From JALYOC01 sp036675345 (GTDB taxonomy: Bacteria; Myxococcota; Myxococcia; Myxococcales; Myxococcaceae), in assembly GCA_036675345.1 (NCBI GenBank), contig JAKFFE010000021.1:186001-250000 (forward strand): a stretch of DNA of 64,000 bases, read 5' to 3'. Position 1 is the stretch's first letter. Each line of letters starts with the position of its first letter. The notes beneath the pieces are model-generated. The model made no database searches. It was not told the DNA's origin and saw only the letters and a list, made by a program, of their open reading frames with translations. The position numbers were made by a program, and so were the translations under genes. Below are positions 50,527-59,203 of this stretch, in pieces.

Positions 50527-51456
50527 GTGACGGAAGCCTCCGCCCACCCCCGGCGGTTCGGGAACTTCGAGATCCTCAACCGCCTGGGCAAGGGCGGGAT
50601 GGCGGAGGTGTTCCGGGCCCGGGTGCTCTCCGGCCCCCGCGAGGGGTGGCAGGTGGCCATCAAGCGGCTGCTGCCGGAGCTGTCCCAGAAACAGGAGTAC
50701 GTGGACCTGTTCGCCAGCGAGGCGGACCTCTCCCGCTTCCTGGATCACCCCAACATCGTCAAGGTGCTGGAGGTGGGGGTGCTGGAGCACTCCTACTTCA
50801 TGGTGATGGAGCTGATCGACGGGCGGGACCTGGGGCAGATCATCCGCCGCTGCAAGCAGCGCGAGATCCCGCTGCCGGTGGACTTCGCGGTGTACCTGGC
50901 CAAGACCATCCTGGACGCGCTGGCCTACGCCCACTCGGTGACCAGCCCCTCGGGGACCCCGCTGGAGATCGTCCACTCCGATGTCTCTCCCTCCAACGTG
51001 TTCATCTCCCGGGTGGGGGAGATCAAGCTGGGGGACTTCGGGATCGCCCGGGCCGCCGCGGCGGCGCAGCAGCCGGAGCTGGTGGGCAAGCCGTTCTACC
51101 TGTCCCCGGAGGTGATCGACGGGGAGATCACGGTGGCCGCGGATCTGTGGTCGGCCAACGTGATCCTCTACGAGTTGCTCACGCTGGAGCGCCCGTTCGG
51201 TGGCCGCACCCCTGCCGAGGTGTTCAGCGCGATCAAGGGCCGCCAGTGTCTGCCGGTGGAGGAGCTGCGCCCGGAGGTCTCCACCGCGCTCTCCGACATC
51301 CTGGAGCGGGGGTTCGCCTTCTCCCCCCAGGATCGCTTCGCCTCCGCCGCCGAGTTCGCCCAGGCCCTGGTCCCGCACTTCGACGAGAACGTGGGCACCC
51401 CGCTGGCGATCGCCGCGGTGGTCCGGGGGCTGTTTGGCAACGCCGAGGGGAGCTGA
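50527..51456 (+). CDS. Hanks-type Ser/Thr protein kinase, non-RD (HSD)
   Basis: A 309-residue soluble kinase. The Gly-rich loop is LGKGGMAEVF, the ATP-binding lysine is K46 (VAIKRLLPE), the DFG Asp is D170 and the SPE motif is in FYLSPEVIDG. The catalytic loop reads VHSDVSPSN (H150-S151-D152), so the Arg of HRD is replaced by Ser: a non-RD kinase that would not need activation-loop phosphorylation, or is tuned differently. Most myxobacterial relatives have VHRDVSPSN. No transmembrane or sensor domain. Starts at GTG; followed after 2 bases by the membrane protein gene, which may be its partner or substrate. Confidence 0.92.
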   Translation: MTEASAHPRRFGNFEILNRLGKGGMAEVFRARVLSGPREGWQVAIKRLLPELSQKQEYVDLFASEADLSRFLDHPNIVKVLEVGVLEHSYFMVMELIDGRDLGQIIRRCKQREIPLPVDFAVYLAKTILDALAYAHSVTSPSGTPLEIVHSDVSPSNVFISRVGEIKLGDFGIARAAAAAQQPELVGKPFYLSPEVIDGEITVAADLWSANVILYELLTLERPFGGRTPAEVFSAIKGRQCLPVEELRPEVSTALSDILERGFAFSPQDRFASAAEFAQALVPHFDENVGTPLAIAAVVRGLFGNAEGS

Positions 51457-51458
51457 AG

Positions 51459-52178
51459 GTGGCCTCCCCCAAACGCCGGCCCAGCCGGTCGCTGATCCCG
51501 TTCCTGCCCTCGGTGCCCAACCGGACCGACGGTCGGCCGCCGCCGCCCCCCGGGCGCCGCCGCTTCCAGCTGGACCCGCGCTGGCGCCCGTATGTGCTGG
51601 TGCTGGGGACGGTGCTGATGTCCACCCTCGCCACCCTGCTGGGGTGGTGGTTCCTCTCCGGCCGCGCCCCCGCCCGCGGTCAGCGGGGGCAGAATGTCCC
51701 GGTCCTGCTCACGGTGGACTCCAACCTCCCGGTGGTGGCCAAGGTGCGCCACCGGCAGTCGGAGGGGCGGGGGACGCGCGACGCGGTGGAGGTGCTGGGG
51801 GAGACCCCGGACATCCGGGATGTCCCCGGCGCCCACGTGGGGGACCTGATCATCCTGGAGAACGCGGTCCAGGGCGCCAGCTACGAGCACCGGATCGAAT
51901 ACGGGCAGCCCAACGAGCGGGTGGTGTTGCGCAAGGAGTTCTCCACCGGCCACGTCCAGTTCCGGATCGGCAAGGCCGCCTCCTACCAGCTGGGGGTGTA
52001 CCGCAACGCCACCCAGCTGGCTCCCTACACCCCGGACGTGAAGATCGAGCTGGTGGAGGGCCGGCACCAGCTGGAGATCCGCGGCCACCGGCTGCGCAAG
52101 CCGGTCCGGGTCACGGTGGAGGTGCGGGCCGGAGAGGTCTCCTACGTGACCCCGCCCCGGCTGGAGCTGGAGCCCTAG
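51459..52178 (+). CDS. Membrane-anchored protein with PEGA-like beta domain
   Basis: A 239-residue protein: a basic, Pro-rich cytoplasmic N-terminus of about 45 residues, one transmembrane helix (VLVLGTVLMSTLATLLGWWFL), and a periplasmic beta-rich domain. The last part (PDVKIELVEGRHQLEIRGHRLRKPVRVTVEVRAGE, described in two strands) has the rhythm of PEGA-type domains found beside Ser/Thr kinases. The GTG start is 2 bases after the kinase stop, with GGGGAG at ideal distance. Co-expression with the kinase suggests its cytosolic tail, rich in Ser and Arg, could be a substrate or docking site. Confidence 0.65.
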   Translation: MASPKRRPSRSLIPFLPSVPNRTDGRPPPPPGRRRFQLDPRWRPYVLVLGTVLMSTLATLLGWWFLSGRAPARGQRGQNVPVLLTVDSNLPVVAKVRHRQSEGRGTRDAVEVLGETPDIRDVPGAHVGDLIILENAVQGASYEHRIEYGQPNERVVLRKEFSTGHVQFRIGKAASYQLGVYRNATQLAPYTPDVKIELVEGRHQLEIRGHRLRKPVRVTVEVRAGEVSYVTPPRLELEP

Positions 52179-52179
52179 C

Positions 52180-53601
52180 TCAGGCCCCGGTGGGGAGGGT
52201 GAACCAGAAGTTGCTGCCCTCGCCGGGGACGCTGTCCACGCCCACCACCCCGCCGTGGGCCTCCACGATCTCCCGGACGATCATCAGCCCCAGCCCGGTC
52301 CCGGCGGTCTGCCCCACGTTGGAGGCCCGGGTGTAGCGTTCGAACAGCTTCTCCCGCGCCTCCAGCGGGATCCCGCGTCCGGTGTCCCGCACACTGACCC
52401 GGACTCCGCCGGAGACCCGGTCAATGGTGGTGCGGATCGTGCCCCCTTCGGGGGTGAACTTGATCGCGTTGCCGATCAGGTTGTTCAACACCTGGGTCAG
52501 CCGCCGCCGGTCTCCCAGCACCGGGATCGGCTCGGTGATCACCGGATCCGCGGCAGTCAGCTTCCCGGCCTCCAGCAGCGGCCGCAGCTCCTCCATCGTG
52601 GCCTGCACCAGCTCGCCCAGATCGATCGGTTCGCGCTGGAGGCCAAAGGCGGTGTTCTCCAGCCGGGCCAGCTCCAGGAAGTCGTTGATCAGGGACACCA
52701 TCGACCGGACGCTGGTCTCGATCCGCTGCACATCCGCGATCAGCCCTGCCGGCGGGGGCCCGTGTCGGCCCCGGGTGATGATCCCGGTGCGCATCAGCAC
52801 CGCCGCCAGCGGGCCGCGCAGGTCGTGGGCGATGATCGAATAGAAGTCCAGCCGCCGGGCATCCAGCTGCCGACGTTCGGTGACGTCATGCAAGGAGAGG
52901 ATGGTCTGGCTGCCCCGCTTGGAGGGGACCTCCCGCACGGTGGGGGAGTAGATCCGCTCCTCGAGGATGAAGTCGGCCAGGGTGGCGAAGGGACGATCCT
53001 TCAGGTGGACCTTGGCCTGGGGGACCTGGGGGAGGATCTCCTCGATGTGCGCGCCCAGCATCTCCGAGGCCGGCCGCTTCAGCACCCGCACCGCCTCCGG
53101 GTTGACGAAGGAGATCCGCCCGTCGGAGTGGTCCCAGGCCAGCAGCGCGTCCGGGCTGCCCTCCAGCAGGCTCTGGGCCACGGTCTCCGCCACCTCCGCC
53201 CGTTCGGTCATCTCCCGGGACCGGACCAGCGCCCCCACCCGGGCGGTCATCTCCGCCTCCGCGTAGGGCTTGGGCAGATAGTCGTCCGCGCCCGCCGCCA
53301 GCCCCTCCACGATCTGGCTGGTCTCCCGCTGCGCGGTCAAAAGCAGGATCTTCATCTGGAAGTAGCGGGGTTCGGAGCGGATGTACCGGCAGACCTCCAG
53401 CCCGTTCATCCCCGGCATCACCCAGTCCAGCAACAGCACGTCCGGGACCTTCTGGGCGGACAGCCGCTCCAGCGCCGAGGCACCGTCAGGGAAGAGCTCC
53501 ACCTGGTACGTGGGGGACAGGATCCGGCGCGCGCGCTCGGCATCCGTCTGGCTGTCGTCGACGACCCACACGATTCGGTGCGGCACGGTCACAGTGGGCA
53601 A
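52180..53601 (-). CDS. Receiver-PAS-histidine kinase hybrid
   Basis: A 473-residue cytoplasmic protein with receiver first: acidic VVDDS, phosphoacceptor D59 (LLLDWVMPGMNG) and Lys in LPKPYAEAE. A PAS domain follows at about residues 140-250. HisKA has H259 in IIAHDLRGPLAAV, and the HATPase is complete: N-box LNNLIGNAIKFTPEGG, G1 DTGRGIP, G2 GTGLGLMIV. N-terminal receivers of this kind make the kinase output depend on an upstream kinase. It is divergent from the chemosensory operon across 212 bases; joint regulation is possible. Confidence 0.92.
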   Translation of the reverse strand: MPTVTVPHRIVWVVDDSQTDAERARRILSPTYQVELFPDGASALERLSAQKVPDVLLLDWVMPGMNGLEVCRYIRSEPRYFQMKILLLTAQRETSQIVEGLAAGADDYLPKPYAEAEMTARVGALVRSREMTERAEVAETVAQSLLEGSPDALLAWDHSDGRISFVNPEAVRVLKRPASEMLGAHIEEILPQVPQAKVHLKDRPFATLADFILEERIYSPTVREVPSKRGSQTILSLHDVTERRQLDARRLDFYSIIAHDLRGPLAAVLMRTGIITRGRHGPPPAGLIADVQRIETSVRSMVSLINDFLELARLENTAFGLQREPIDLGELVQATMEELRPLLEAGKLTAADPVITEPIPVLGDRRRLTQVLNNLIGNAIKFTPEGGTIRTTIDRVSGGVRVSVRDTGRGIPLEAREKLFERYTRASNVGQTAGTGLGLMIVREIVEAHGGVVGVDSVPGEGSNFWFTLPTGA

Positions 53602-53813
53602 CTCCCGGGTTCACGGAGAACCGGTCCTGGAGGATCCTGGCGATTCACCCAGGCATCTAGGGACCGGGGACCCGCAAGGTCAAGGGACCGGACGTCCCAA
53701 GCACTCGGCCGTATGTCCGTAGGTCCTGGGAAGGACAGTCCAGGGGCGAAAGGTTGACTTCAAACGGGCACGGGCGTGAATGCTTCCTGTCCCCCAAGCT
53801 CGGAAGAAGGCAC

Positions 53814-54200
53814 GTGGCGGAGATCCTGATCGTCGACGACAGCAAGGTGATGCGCGAGATGATCATCGCGTGTCTGCGCGCAGAGCCCGGGCTGAGCTTT
53901 ACCCAGGCCTCCAGCGGGCTGGAGGCGATCGAGCGGTTGTCGCTCAAGCCGTTCCAGCTGGTGTTCCTGGACCTGAACATGCCGGACATCGGAGGGATTG
54001 AGGTGGTGGAGTTCATCCGGGGGCAGGACCGGCTGCGCGATCTGCCGATCGTGATCGTGACCACCCGTGGCGACGAGGGCTCCCGGACCACCGCCCTGGC
54101 CGCCGGCGCCTCCCGCTTCCTCACCAAGCCCTTTACCCCCGAACAAATCCTCCGGGAGGCGCGCGAGCTGCTCTCAGGCGCTCGGCCGCACGCTCCATGA
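53814..54200 (+). CDS. CheY-like response regulator of the chemosensory operon
   Basis: A 128-residue receiver with the acidic pair D8/D9 (ILIVDDS), phosphoacceptor D53 (LVFLDLNMPDIGG), Thr in VTTRGD and Lys in TKPFTPEQ. It is the likely output or phosphate sink of the adjacent CheA. It starts at GTG; the upstream frame is open to a TTG at 53754, but the family N-terminus begins here, behind AAGAAGG. A weak TTGACT (53754) / TGAATG (53777) pair with 17-base spacing could be the operon promoter. It overlaps cheA by ATGA. Confidence 0.9.
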   Translation: MAEILIVDDSKVMREMIIACLRAEPGLSFTQASSGLEAIERLSLKPFQLVFLDLNMPDIGGIEVVEFIRGQDRLRDLPIVIVTTRGDEGSRTTALAAGASRFLTKPFTPEQILREARELLSGARPHAP

Positions 54201-56239
54201 GCGATCAGCTCGACCCGCGGGAGTTCATCAGCGGGTTCCTCGCCGAGGCGGACGAATACCTGGCCGCGGCGAACACCCGGCTCCTGGAGCTGGAGCGGTC
54301 GGTCAAGGCCGGGCAGTCCAACGCCCGCGCGGTCCGGGAGCTGTTCCGGGCCCTGCACACCATCAAGGGGCTCTCGGCGATGGTGGGCGTGGATCCGATC
54401 GTGGACATCGCCCACGAGATGGAGGCCTACCTGCGCGGCGCCGACAAGGCGGGTGGCTTCTCCACCGTGGCGGCGGTGGAGGTCCTGCTCCAGGGGGTGA
54501 AGGCGATTGAGTCCCGGGTCCGGGCGCTGGCCCACCAGCAGCCGATCCCCCGACCGGAGCTGGCGCTGCTGGACGCGCTGGCCGCGCTCAAGGACGGCGC
54601 CCCGGCGCCCACCCCCCTTCGTTCCACCGAGCTTGCGCTGCCCCCGGAGCTGCTGTCCAAGATCTCCGCCTCCGAGCGCGAGCAGCTGCTGCAGGGGGTC
54701 GCCGCCGGCCGCAGGGCGGTGCGGGTGGCGTTCGTGCCCTCCACCCAGCGGGCCGCGGAGGGGATCACCATCACCACCGCCCGCAAGCGGGTGGAGGCGA
54801 TCGCCGAACTGGTGAAGGTGCTGCCGTTCAGCGCGCCGCCCAGCGAGGTGGACCCGGGCGGGATCCGCTTCTTGTTGTTCCTGCTCACCGACGCCGACGA
54901 CGCCCGGCTGGCGGAGGCGGTCTCCGCTTCGCCTGCGGACATCCTCTCCCTGGCCTCCACCCCGGTGGCCGCCGCCGCCGAGGCCCCCTCGCCCTCCCTC
55001 TATGGGACGGACGAGGAGCCGGAGCTGGGAGGGGAGACCCGCTCCTATGTCCGGGTGGAGGTGGCCCGCCTGGACGAGGCGATGGAGCGGCTCTCCGCGC
55101 TGGTGGTCTCCCGCTTCCGGCTGGCCCGGGCGGTGGGCGCCGCCGCGCAGCGGGGGGCGGACGTGCGGGAGGTGACCACCATCCTGGCCGACGTGGCCCG
55201 CGATCTGCGCGATCTGCGCGGGGCGATCATGCGCGCCCGGATGGTGTCGATGGCGGAGGTGCTGGAGCGGATTCCGCTGCTGGTCCGTTCGCTGGCCCGC
55301 AGCGTGGGCAAGAGCGTCCGGGTGGAGCTGCGCGCCGGACGGGCGGAGCTGGACAAGTCGGTGGCGGACCGGATCTTCCCCGCCCTGGTCCACCTGGTGC
55401 GCAACGCGGTGGACCACGCGTTGGAGACCCCCGCCCAACGCCGCGAGCTGGGAAAGCCGGAGGAGGGGACCCTGATCGTGGAGTGCCGCCGCCGCTCCGA
55501 CAGCGAGCTGGAGCTGATCATCCAGGACGACGGCCGGGGGATCGATCCGGAGAGGGTGGCCAGGAAGGCGGGAGTCCCGGTGCCCACCTCCCCGGAGGCG
55601 CTGCTGGAGCTGCTGGCGCGCCCCGGCCTCTCCACCCTGGAGCAGGCCACCCACGTCAGCGGCCGGGGGATGGGGATGGACATCGTCAAGCGGATCGCGG
55701 TGGACCAGCTGGGGGGCGAGCTGTCCTTGCGCACCACCCCAGGCCAGGGGACCACCTTCACCCTCAAGGTACCGCTGAGCATCACCATCGTGGACGCCTT
55801 CTCCTTCGAATGCGGGGCGCAGCTGTTCGTGGTCCCGGTGAGCATGGTGGAGGAGATCGTGGAGGTGGACCCGGCGCTGGTGAAGCGCTTCCCCCATGGC
55901 CGCCGCTCCAGCGGGATGTTCGAGCGCCGGGGGGAGGCAATCCCGCTGTTGCCGCTGAGCCAGCTGCTGCGGCGTGGGGCGGGCGGGGAGAACGAGGTCC
56001 AAGGTGGGGAGGGGTTGTTCCCCAAGGCATTGATCGTCCGGCGCAACGGTGCGCCCTACGCGTTCGGGGTGGATCGGATGCTGGGTCAGCAGGAGGTGGT
56101 GGTGCGGCCGCTGGAAGATCCGCTGGTGCGCACGGTGGGAGTGACCGGTTCCACCGATCTGGGCAACGGGATCCCCACCCTGGTGCTGGATCTGATCGCG
56201 CTCTCCGCCGCCACCGCGGTTCCCCCAGGAGACGCATGA
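54197..56239 (+). CDS. cheA: Chemotaxis histidine kinase CheA
   Basis: A 680-residue CheA. P1/Hpt has the phosphorylated H54 in ALHTIKGLSAMVG. An approximately 110-residue P2-like domain at 150-260 differs from enteric P2. P3 dimerisation, then P4 with HLVRNAVDHALETP (N-box), DDGRGIDPERV (G1) and GRGMGMDIVKR (G2), and a P5 CheW-like domain (AFSFECGAQLFVVPVSMVEEI). It phosphorylates the coupled CheY-like protein and CheB under receptor control. All junctions to cheY and cheW are ATGA overlaps, so component ratios should be set by coupling. Confidence 0.96.
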   Translation: MSDQLDPREFISGFLAEADEYLAAANTRLLELERSVKAGQSNARAVRELFRALHTIKGLSAMVGVDPIVDIAHEMEAYLRGADKAGGFSTVAAVEVLLQGVKAIESRVRALAHQQPIPRPELALLDALAALKDGAPAPTPLRSTELALPPELLSKISASEREQLLQGVAAGRRAVRVAFVPSTQRAAEGITITTARKRVEAIAELVKVLPFSAPPSEVDPGGIRFLLFLLTDADDARLAEAVSASPADILSLASTPVAAAAEAPSPSLYGTDEEPELGGETRSYVRVEVARLDEAMERLSALVVSRFRLARAVGAAAQRGADVREVTTILADVARDLRDLRGAIMRARMVSMAEVLERIPLLVRSLARSVGKSVRVELRAGRAELDKSVADRIFPALVHLVRNAVDHALETPAQRRELGKPEEGTLIVECRRRSDSELELIIQDDGRGIDPERVARKAGVPVPTSPEALLELLARPGLSTLEQATHVSGRGMGMDIVKRIAVDQLGGELSLRTTPGQGTTFTLKVPLSITIVDAFSFECGAQLFVVPVSMVEEIVEVDPALVKRFPHGRRSSGMFERRGEAIPLLPLSQLLRRGAGGENEVQGGEGLFPKALIVRRNGAPYAFGVDRMLGQQEVVVRPLEDPLVRTVGVTGSTDLGNGIPTLVLDLIALSAATAVPPGDA

Positions 56240-56673
56240 AGACGCTGCACGTGCTGTTCAAGGTGGCGGGGTCGGAGTTCGTGCTCCCCGCCAGCTCGGT
56301 CCTCCACATGGAGTCCTTCAACGGGGCCACCGTGGTCCCCGGCGCCCCCAGCTTCGTGGCCGGGCTGGTGCAGGTCCGGGGCAAGGTGATCCCGGTGGTG
56401 GATCTGCGGGCGCGGTTCTCGCTGCCCCCGGCAGAGCGCGGGCTGGACGCGCGGGTGGTGGTGGTCCAGCAGGATCAACGCTCGGTGGGGCTGCTGGTGG
56501 ACAGCGCCCGGGAGGTCCTCCAGCTGGAGGAGTCCGAGTTCCGCTCTCCACCCGAGATCGTTCAGCAAGAGGCGCACGGCTTCGTCAAGGCCGTGACTCA
56601 AGCCGGGAAACGGCTGCTGATGCTCATCGACTTCGACAAGGTCATCGGTAGGGAGGAACTCCATGGCAGCTAA
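56236..56673 (+). CDS. cheW: Chemotaxis coupling protein CheW
   Basis: A 145-residue SH3-like CheW domain: LFKVAGSEFVLPASSVLHMES, NLV-like GLVQVRGKVIPVVDLRARF, and VVVVQQDQRSVGLLVDSAREVLQL, each matching the family's receptor- and kinase-binding strands. It links the soluble MCP to CheA. The ATG overlaps the cheA stop (ATGA) and its C-terminus overlaps the MCP gene by 11 bases. Confidence 0.95.
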   Translation: MKTLHVLFKVAGSEFVLPASSVLHMESFNGATVVPGAPSFVAGLVQVRGKVIPVVDLRARFSLPPAERGLDARVVVVQQDQRSVGLLVDSAREVLQLEESEFRSPPEIVQQEAHGFVKAVTQAGKRLLMLIDFDKVIGREELHGS

Positions 56674-59197
56674 GGCATTCAACGCGCTGGAAGACGCACG
56701 CACCCGCATCGAGGGGGCTTCGGTCACCTTGCGGCAGACCGCGGTCCGGGCGGAGACCATCGAACACGCTGCCCAGCGACTGGCCGCCGGTGGCAACGAA
56801 CAGGCCGCCGGAGGCGAACAGATGCGCGCCGCGGTGGAGGGGGTGGCCGCCAGCATCGAGGAGACCGCCGCCTCCCTGGCCGAGCTGTCCCGGGGGATGG
56901 CCCAGACCCACGAGTCCACCCAGGAGATCACCCGCGGGCTGGAGGGCACCACCGGTGGCCTGCAGGAGCTGTCCGCCTCCTTCCAGCACGTGAAGGAGGA
57001 GACGGCGATCCTGGCCCGTTCGGCGGAGGGGACCGGGGCCAGCCTGGAGGAGGTGGCGCGCTCGGTGAAGGGGGTGGCCACCAACGCCACCGATCTGGCC
57101 GCCGCCAGCGAACAGCTGCTGGCCGCCTCCGCCCAGTCCAGCGCCACCGTGGCCGACCTGGCCCGGCGCGGGGAGGGGAACTCCGCCACCGTGGAGGAGG
57201 TGGCGGCCACCATCGAACAGATGTCCAAGGGGATGGGGCGGCTGAGCACCGACGCCCAGGCAGTGGGGACCCGGATCGCGGCTTTGGCCGGCACCACCGC
57301 CACCCTGGTCTCGGGGCTGGAGCGCGGCTCCAAGGACGCCACCGAGATGGGCACCGCCGCCGAGCAGACGGCGGTGGCGGCGGAGCAGATGAGCCGCACG
57401 GTGAGGGTGGTCTCCGACCAGGTGAAGATGCTGCAGGGGGTCTCCGACGCCACTGCCAGCAACGTGGAGGAGATCGCCGCCTCGGTGGAGGAGGTGTCGG
57501 CCACCGCGGAGAAGACGGCGGTGGTGATCGATGGCAACGCCGCCGGGATCGAACAGATGGCCCGCTCGGCGCAGATCACCGCCCAGAGCGCGGAGCAGAT
57601 CGGGGCGGCCAGCGCGGCCAGCTCCACCTCCGCCACCCAGCTGGAGGCCTCCACCCAGCGGGTGGTGGGCCTGGTGGGAAATGCCCGGCAGACCTCGGAG
57701 CGGGTGAACCAGGCGGCCCGGGATGGCGGGGCCACCGTCACCCAGTCGATCAACGGGCTGGCCACCATCCGACGGGTGCTGGGGGATTCGGCCTCGGTGA
57801 TCAAGGAGATGGGGAAGAAGGCAGAGGACATCGGGGACATCGTCCAGACCATCAACCTGATCGCGGACCGCACCAACCTGCTCTCGCTCAACGCCAGCAT
57901 CGAGGCCGCCCGCGCCGGTGAACACGGCCGCGGCTTCGCGGTGGTGGCGGAGGAGATTCGCGCCCTGGCGGACCGCGCCGCCACCGCCAGCACCGACATC
58001 GCCCGCATCGTCCGGGGGCTGCAGTCCACCGCCCGGGACGCGGTCAGCGCCTCCAGCGAGGGGCTGAAGGCGGCGGAGGAGGGGGGAAGGCTGGCGGACT
58101 CCGCCAACCGCGCCCTGGAGACGATCATCGACGGGGTGCAGGCGGTGGGGCAATCGGTTCACGAGGTGGATCGGGCCAGCGGGGAACAGGTGACGGTGGT
58201 CCGCAATCTGGTGCAGGTGATCAAGCGGGTGGCGGACGAGGGGAAGGCGGTCTCCGGGGCGGCGGCGGAACAGACCCGGGCCACCCAGGCCCTGGTCCAG
58301 GGCGCCAGCGAGATGCGCCGGATGGCGCGGCAGACCAAGGAGGCCACCGCCGAGCAGGCCCGGGCGCTGCGGGACGTGGTGAAGGCCAACCAGGAGCTGC
58401 GGACCAGCGTGGGGAAGGTGGCCCACTCGGCCACCGAGCAGTCCCAGGCCGCGGGGGAGCTGGCCAAGGCGGCGGCCAAGATGCGGACCCTGGCGCAGAG
58501 CACTGCCCAGACGGTGGTCACCCAGACCCAGGCCCTCTCCGAGGTGGCGGCGGGTGCGCAGGAGATCTCCTCCTCCATCCAGCGGACGGTCACCGCGCTG
58601 GCCGAGCAGTCACGCGGTGCGGTGGAGGTGGCCAAGGCGATGGACGAGGCCCGAAAGCTGGCGGTGCAGTCCTCCCGCGGGGTCCAGGAGCAGGCCAAGG
58701 CCTCCAAGGAGGTGGAGTCCGCGGCGCGCGAGGTGGCCCGGCTGTCCGCGGAGGTGGCCCGCGCCACCTCCGAGCAGACCCAGGTGATCAGCGGGCTGAC
58801 CCAGGAGGGGGACTCGGTGCGGCGGATCGCCAAGCAGTCCGCCCGGGCCCTGGCCGAACAGACCGACGCGGTGGTGTCGCTGTCCACGCTCTCCGCCCGG
58901 CAGTCCACCGCGATGAGCAAGCTGGCCGCGGCAACCGCGGAGCAGGTCTCGGCGATCGAACAGATCGGCCGCGCCAACCAGGACATCCGGGGGCGGGCCC
59001 GGGAGGTCAGCCAGGCGCTGAGCGAACAGGCCCGCAGCGCCAAGACCATCGCCACCGACGTGGCCCAGGTGGCCTCCCAGGTGGCGGAGATGCGCGCCGC
59101 CACCGCCGAGCAGGCGGAGGCGGTGGGCCAGGTGGGGGCCTATCTGGTCCAGTTGCAGGAGCACAACGCCAGCGGAGACACCACGCCCTCGGCGTAG
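56663..59197 (+). CDS. Soluble methyl-accepting chemotaxis protein with extended coiled coil
   Basis: An 844-residue MCP with no transmembrane segment. It is nearly all Ala/Glu/Gln-rich heptad coiled coil. The hairpin tip that binds CheA/CheW is in the middle: RTNLLSLNASIEAARAGEH and GRGFAVVAEEIRALADRA at about residues 408-445. Long Glu/Gln-rich helices on both sides offer methylation sites. No sensor domain is recognised, so it may read the cytoplasm or be driven through partners such as the HEAT-repeat protein; M. xanthus FrzCD is a precedent for a soluble receptor. GGGAGGA precedes the ATG, inside the cheW end. Confidence 0.93.
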   Translation: MAAKAFNALEDARTRIEGASVTLRQTAVRAETIEHAAQRLAAGGNEQAAGGEQMRAAVEGVAASIEETAASLAELSRGMAQTHESTQEITRGLEGTTGGLQELSASFQHVKEETAILARSAEGTGASLEEVARSVKGVATNATDLAAASEQLLAASAQSSATVADLARRGEGNSATVEEVAATIEQMSKGMGRLSTDAQAVGTRIAALAGTTATLVSGLERGSKDATEMGTAAEQTAVAAEQMSRTVRVVSDQVKMLQGVSDATASNVEEIAASVEEVSATAEKTAVVIDGNAAGIEQMARSAQITAQSAEQIGAASAASSTSATQLEASTQRVVGLVGNARQTSERVNQAARDGGATVTQSINGLATIRRVLGDSASVIKEMGKKAEDIGDIVQTINLIADRTNLLSLNASIEAARAGEHGRGFAVVAEEIRALADRAATASTDIARIVRGLQSTARDAVSASSEGLKAAEEGGRLADSANRALETIIDGVQAVGQSVHEVDRASGEQVTVVRNLVQVIKRVADEGKAVSGAAAEQTRATQALVQGASEMRRMARQTKEATAEQARALRDVVKANQELRTSVGKVAHSATEQSQAAGELAKAAAKMRTLAQSTAQTVVTQTQALSEVAAGAQEISSSIQRTVTALAEQSRGAVEVAKAMDEARKLAVQSSRGVQEQAKASKEVESAAREVARLSAEVARATSEQTQVISGLTQEGDSVRRIAKQSARALAEQTDAVVSLSTLSARQSTAMSKLAAATAEQVSAIEQIGRANQDIRGRAREVSQALSEQARSAKTIATDVAQVASQVAEMRAATAEQAEAVGQVGAYLVQLQEHNASGDTTPSA

Positions 59198-59203
59198 CCA
59201 CGC

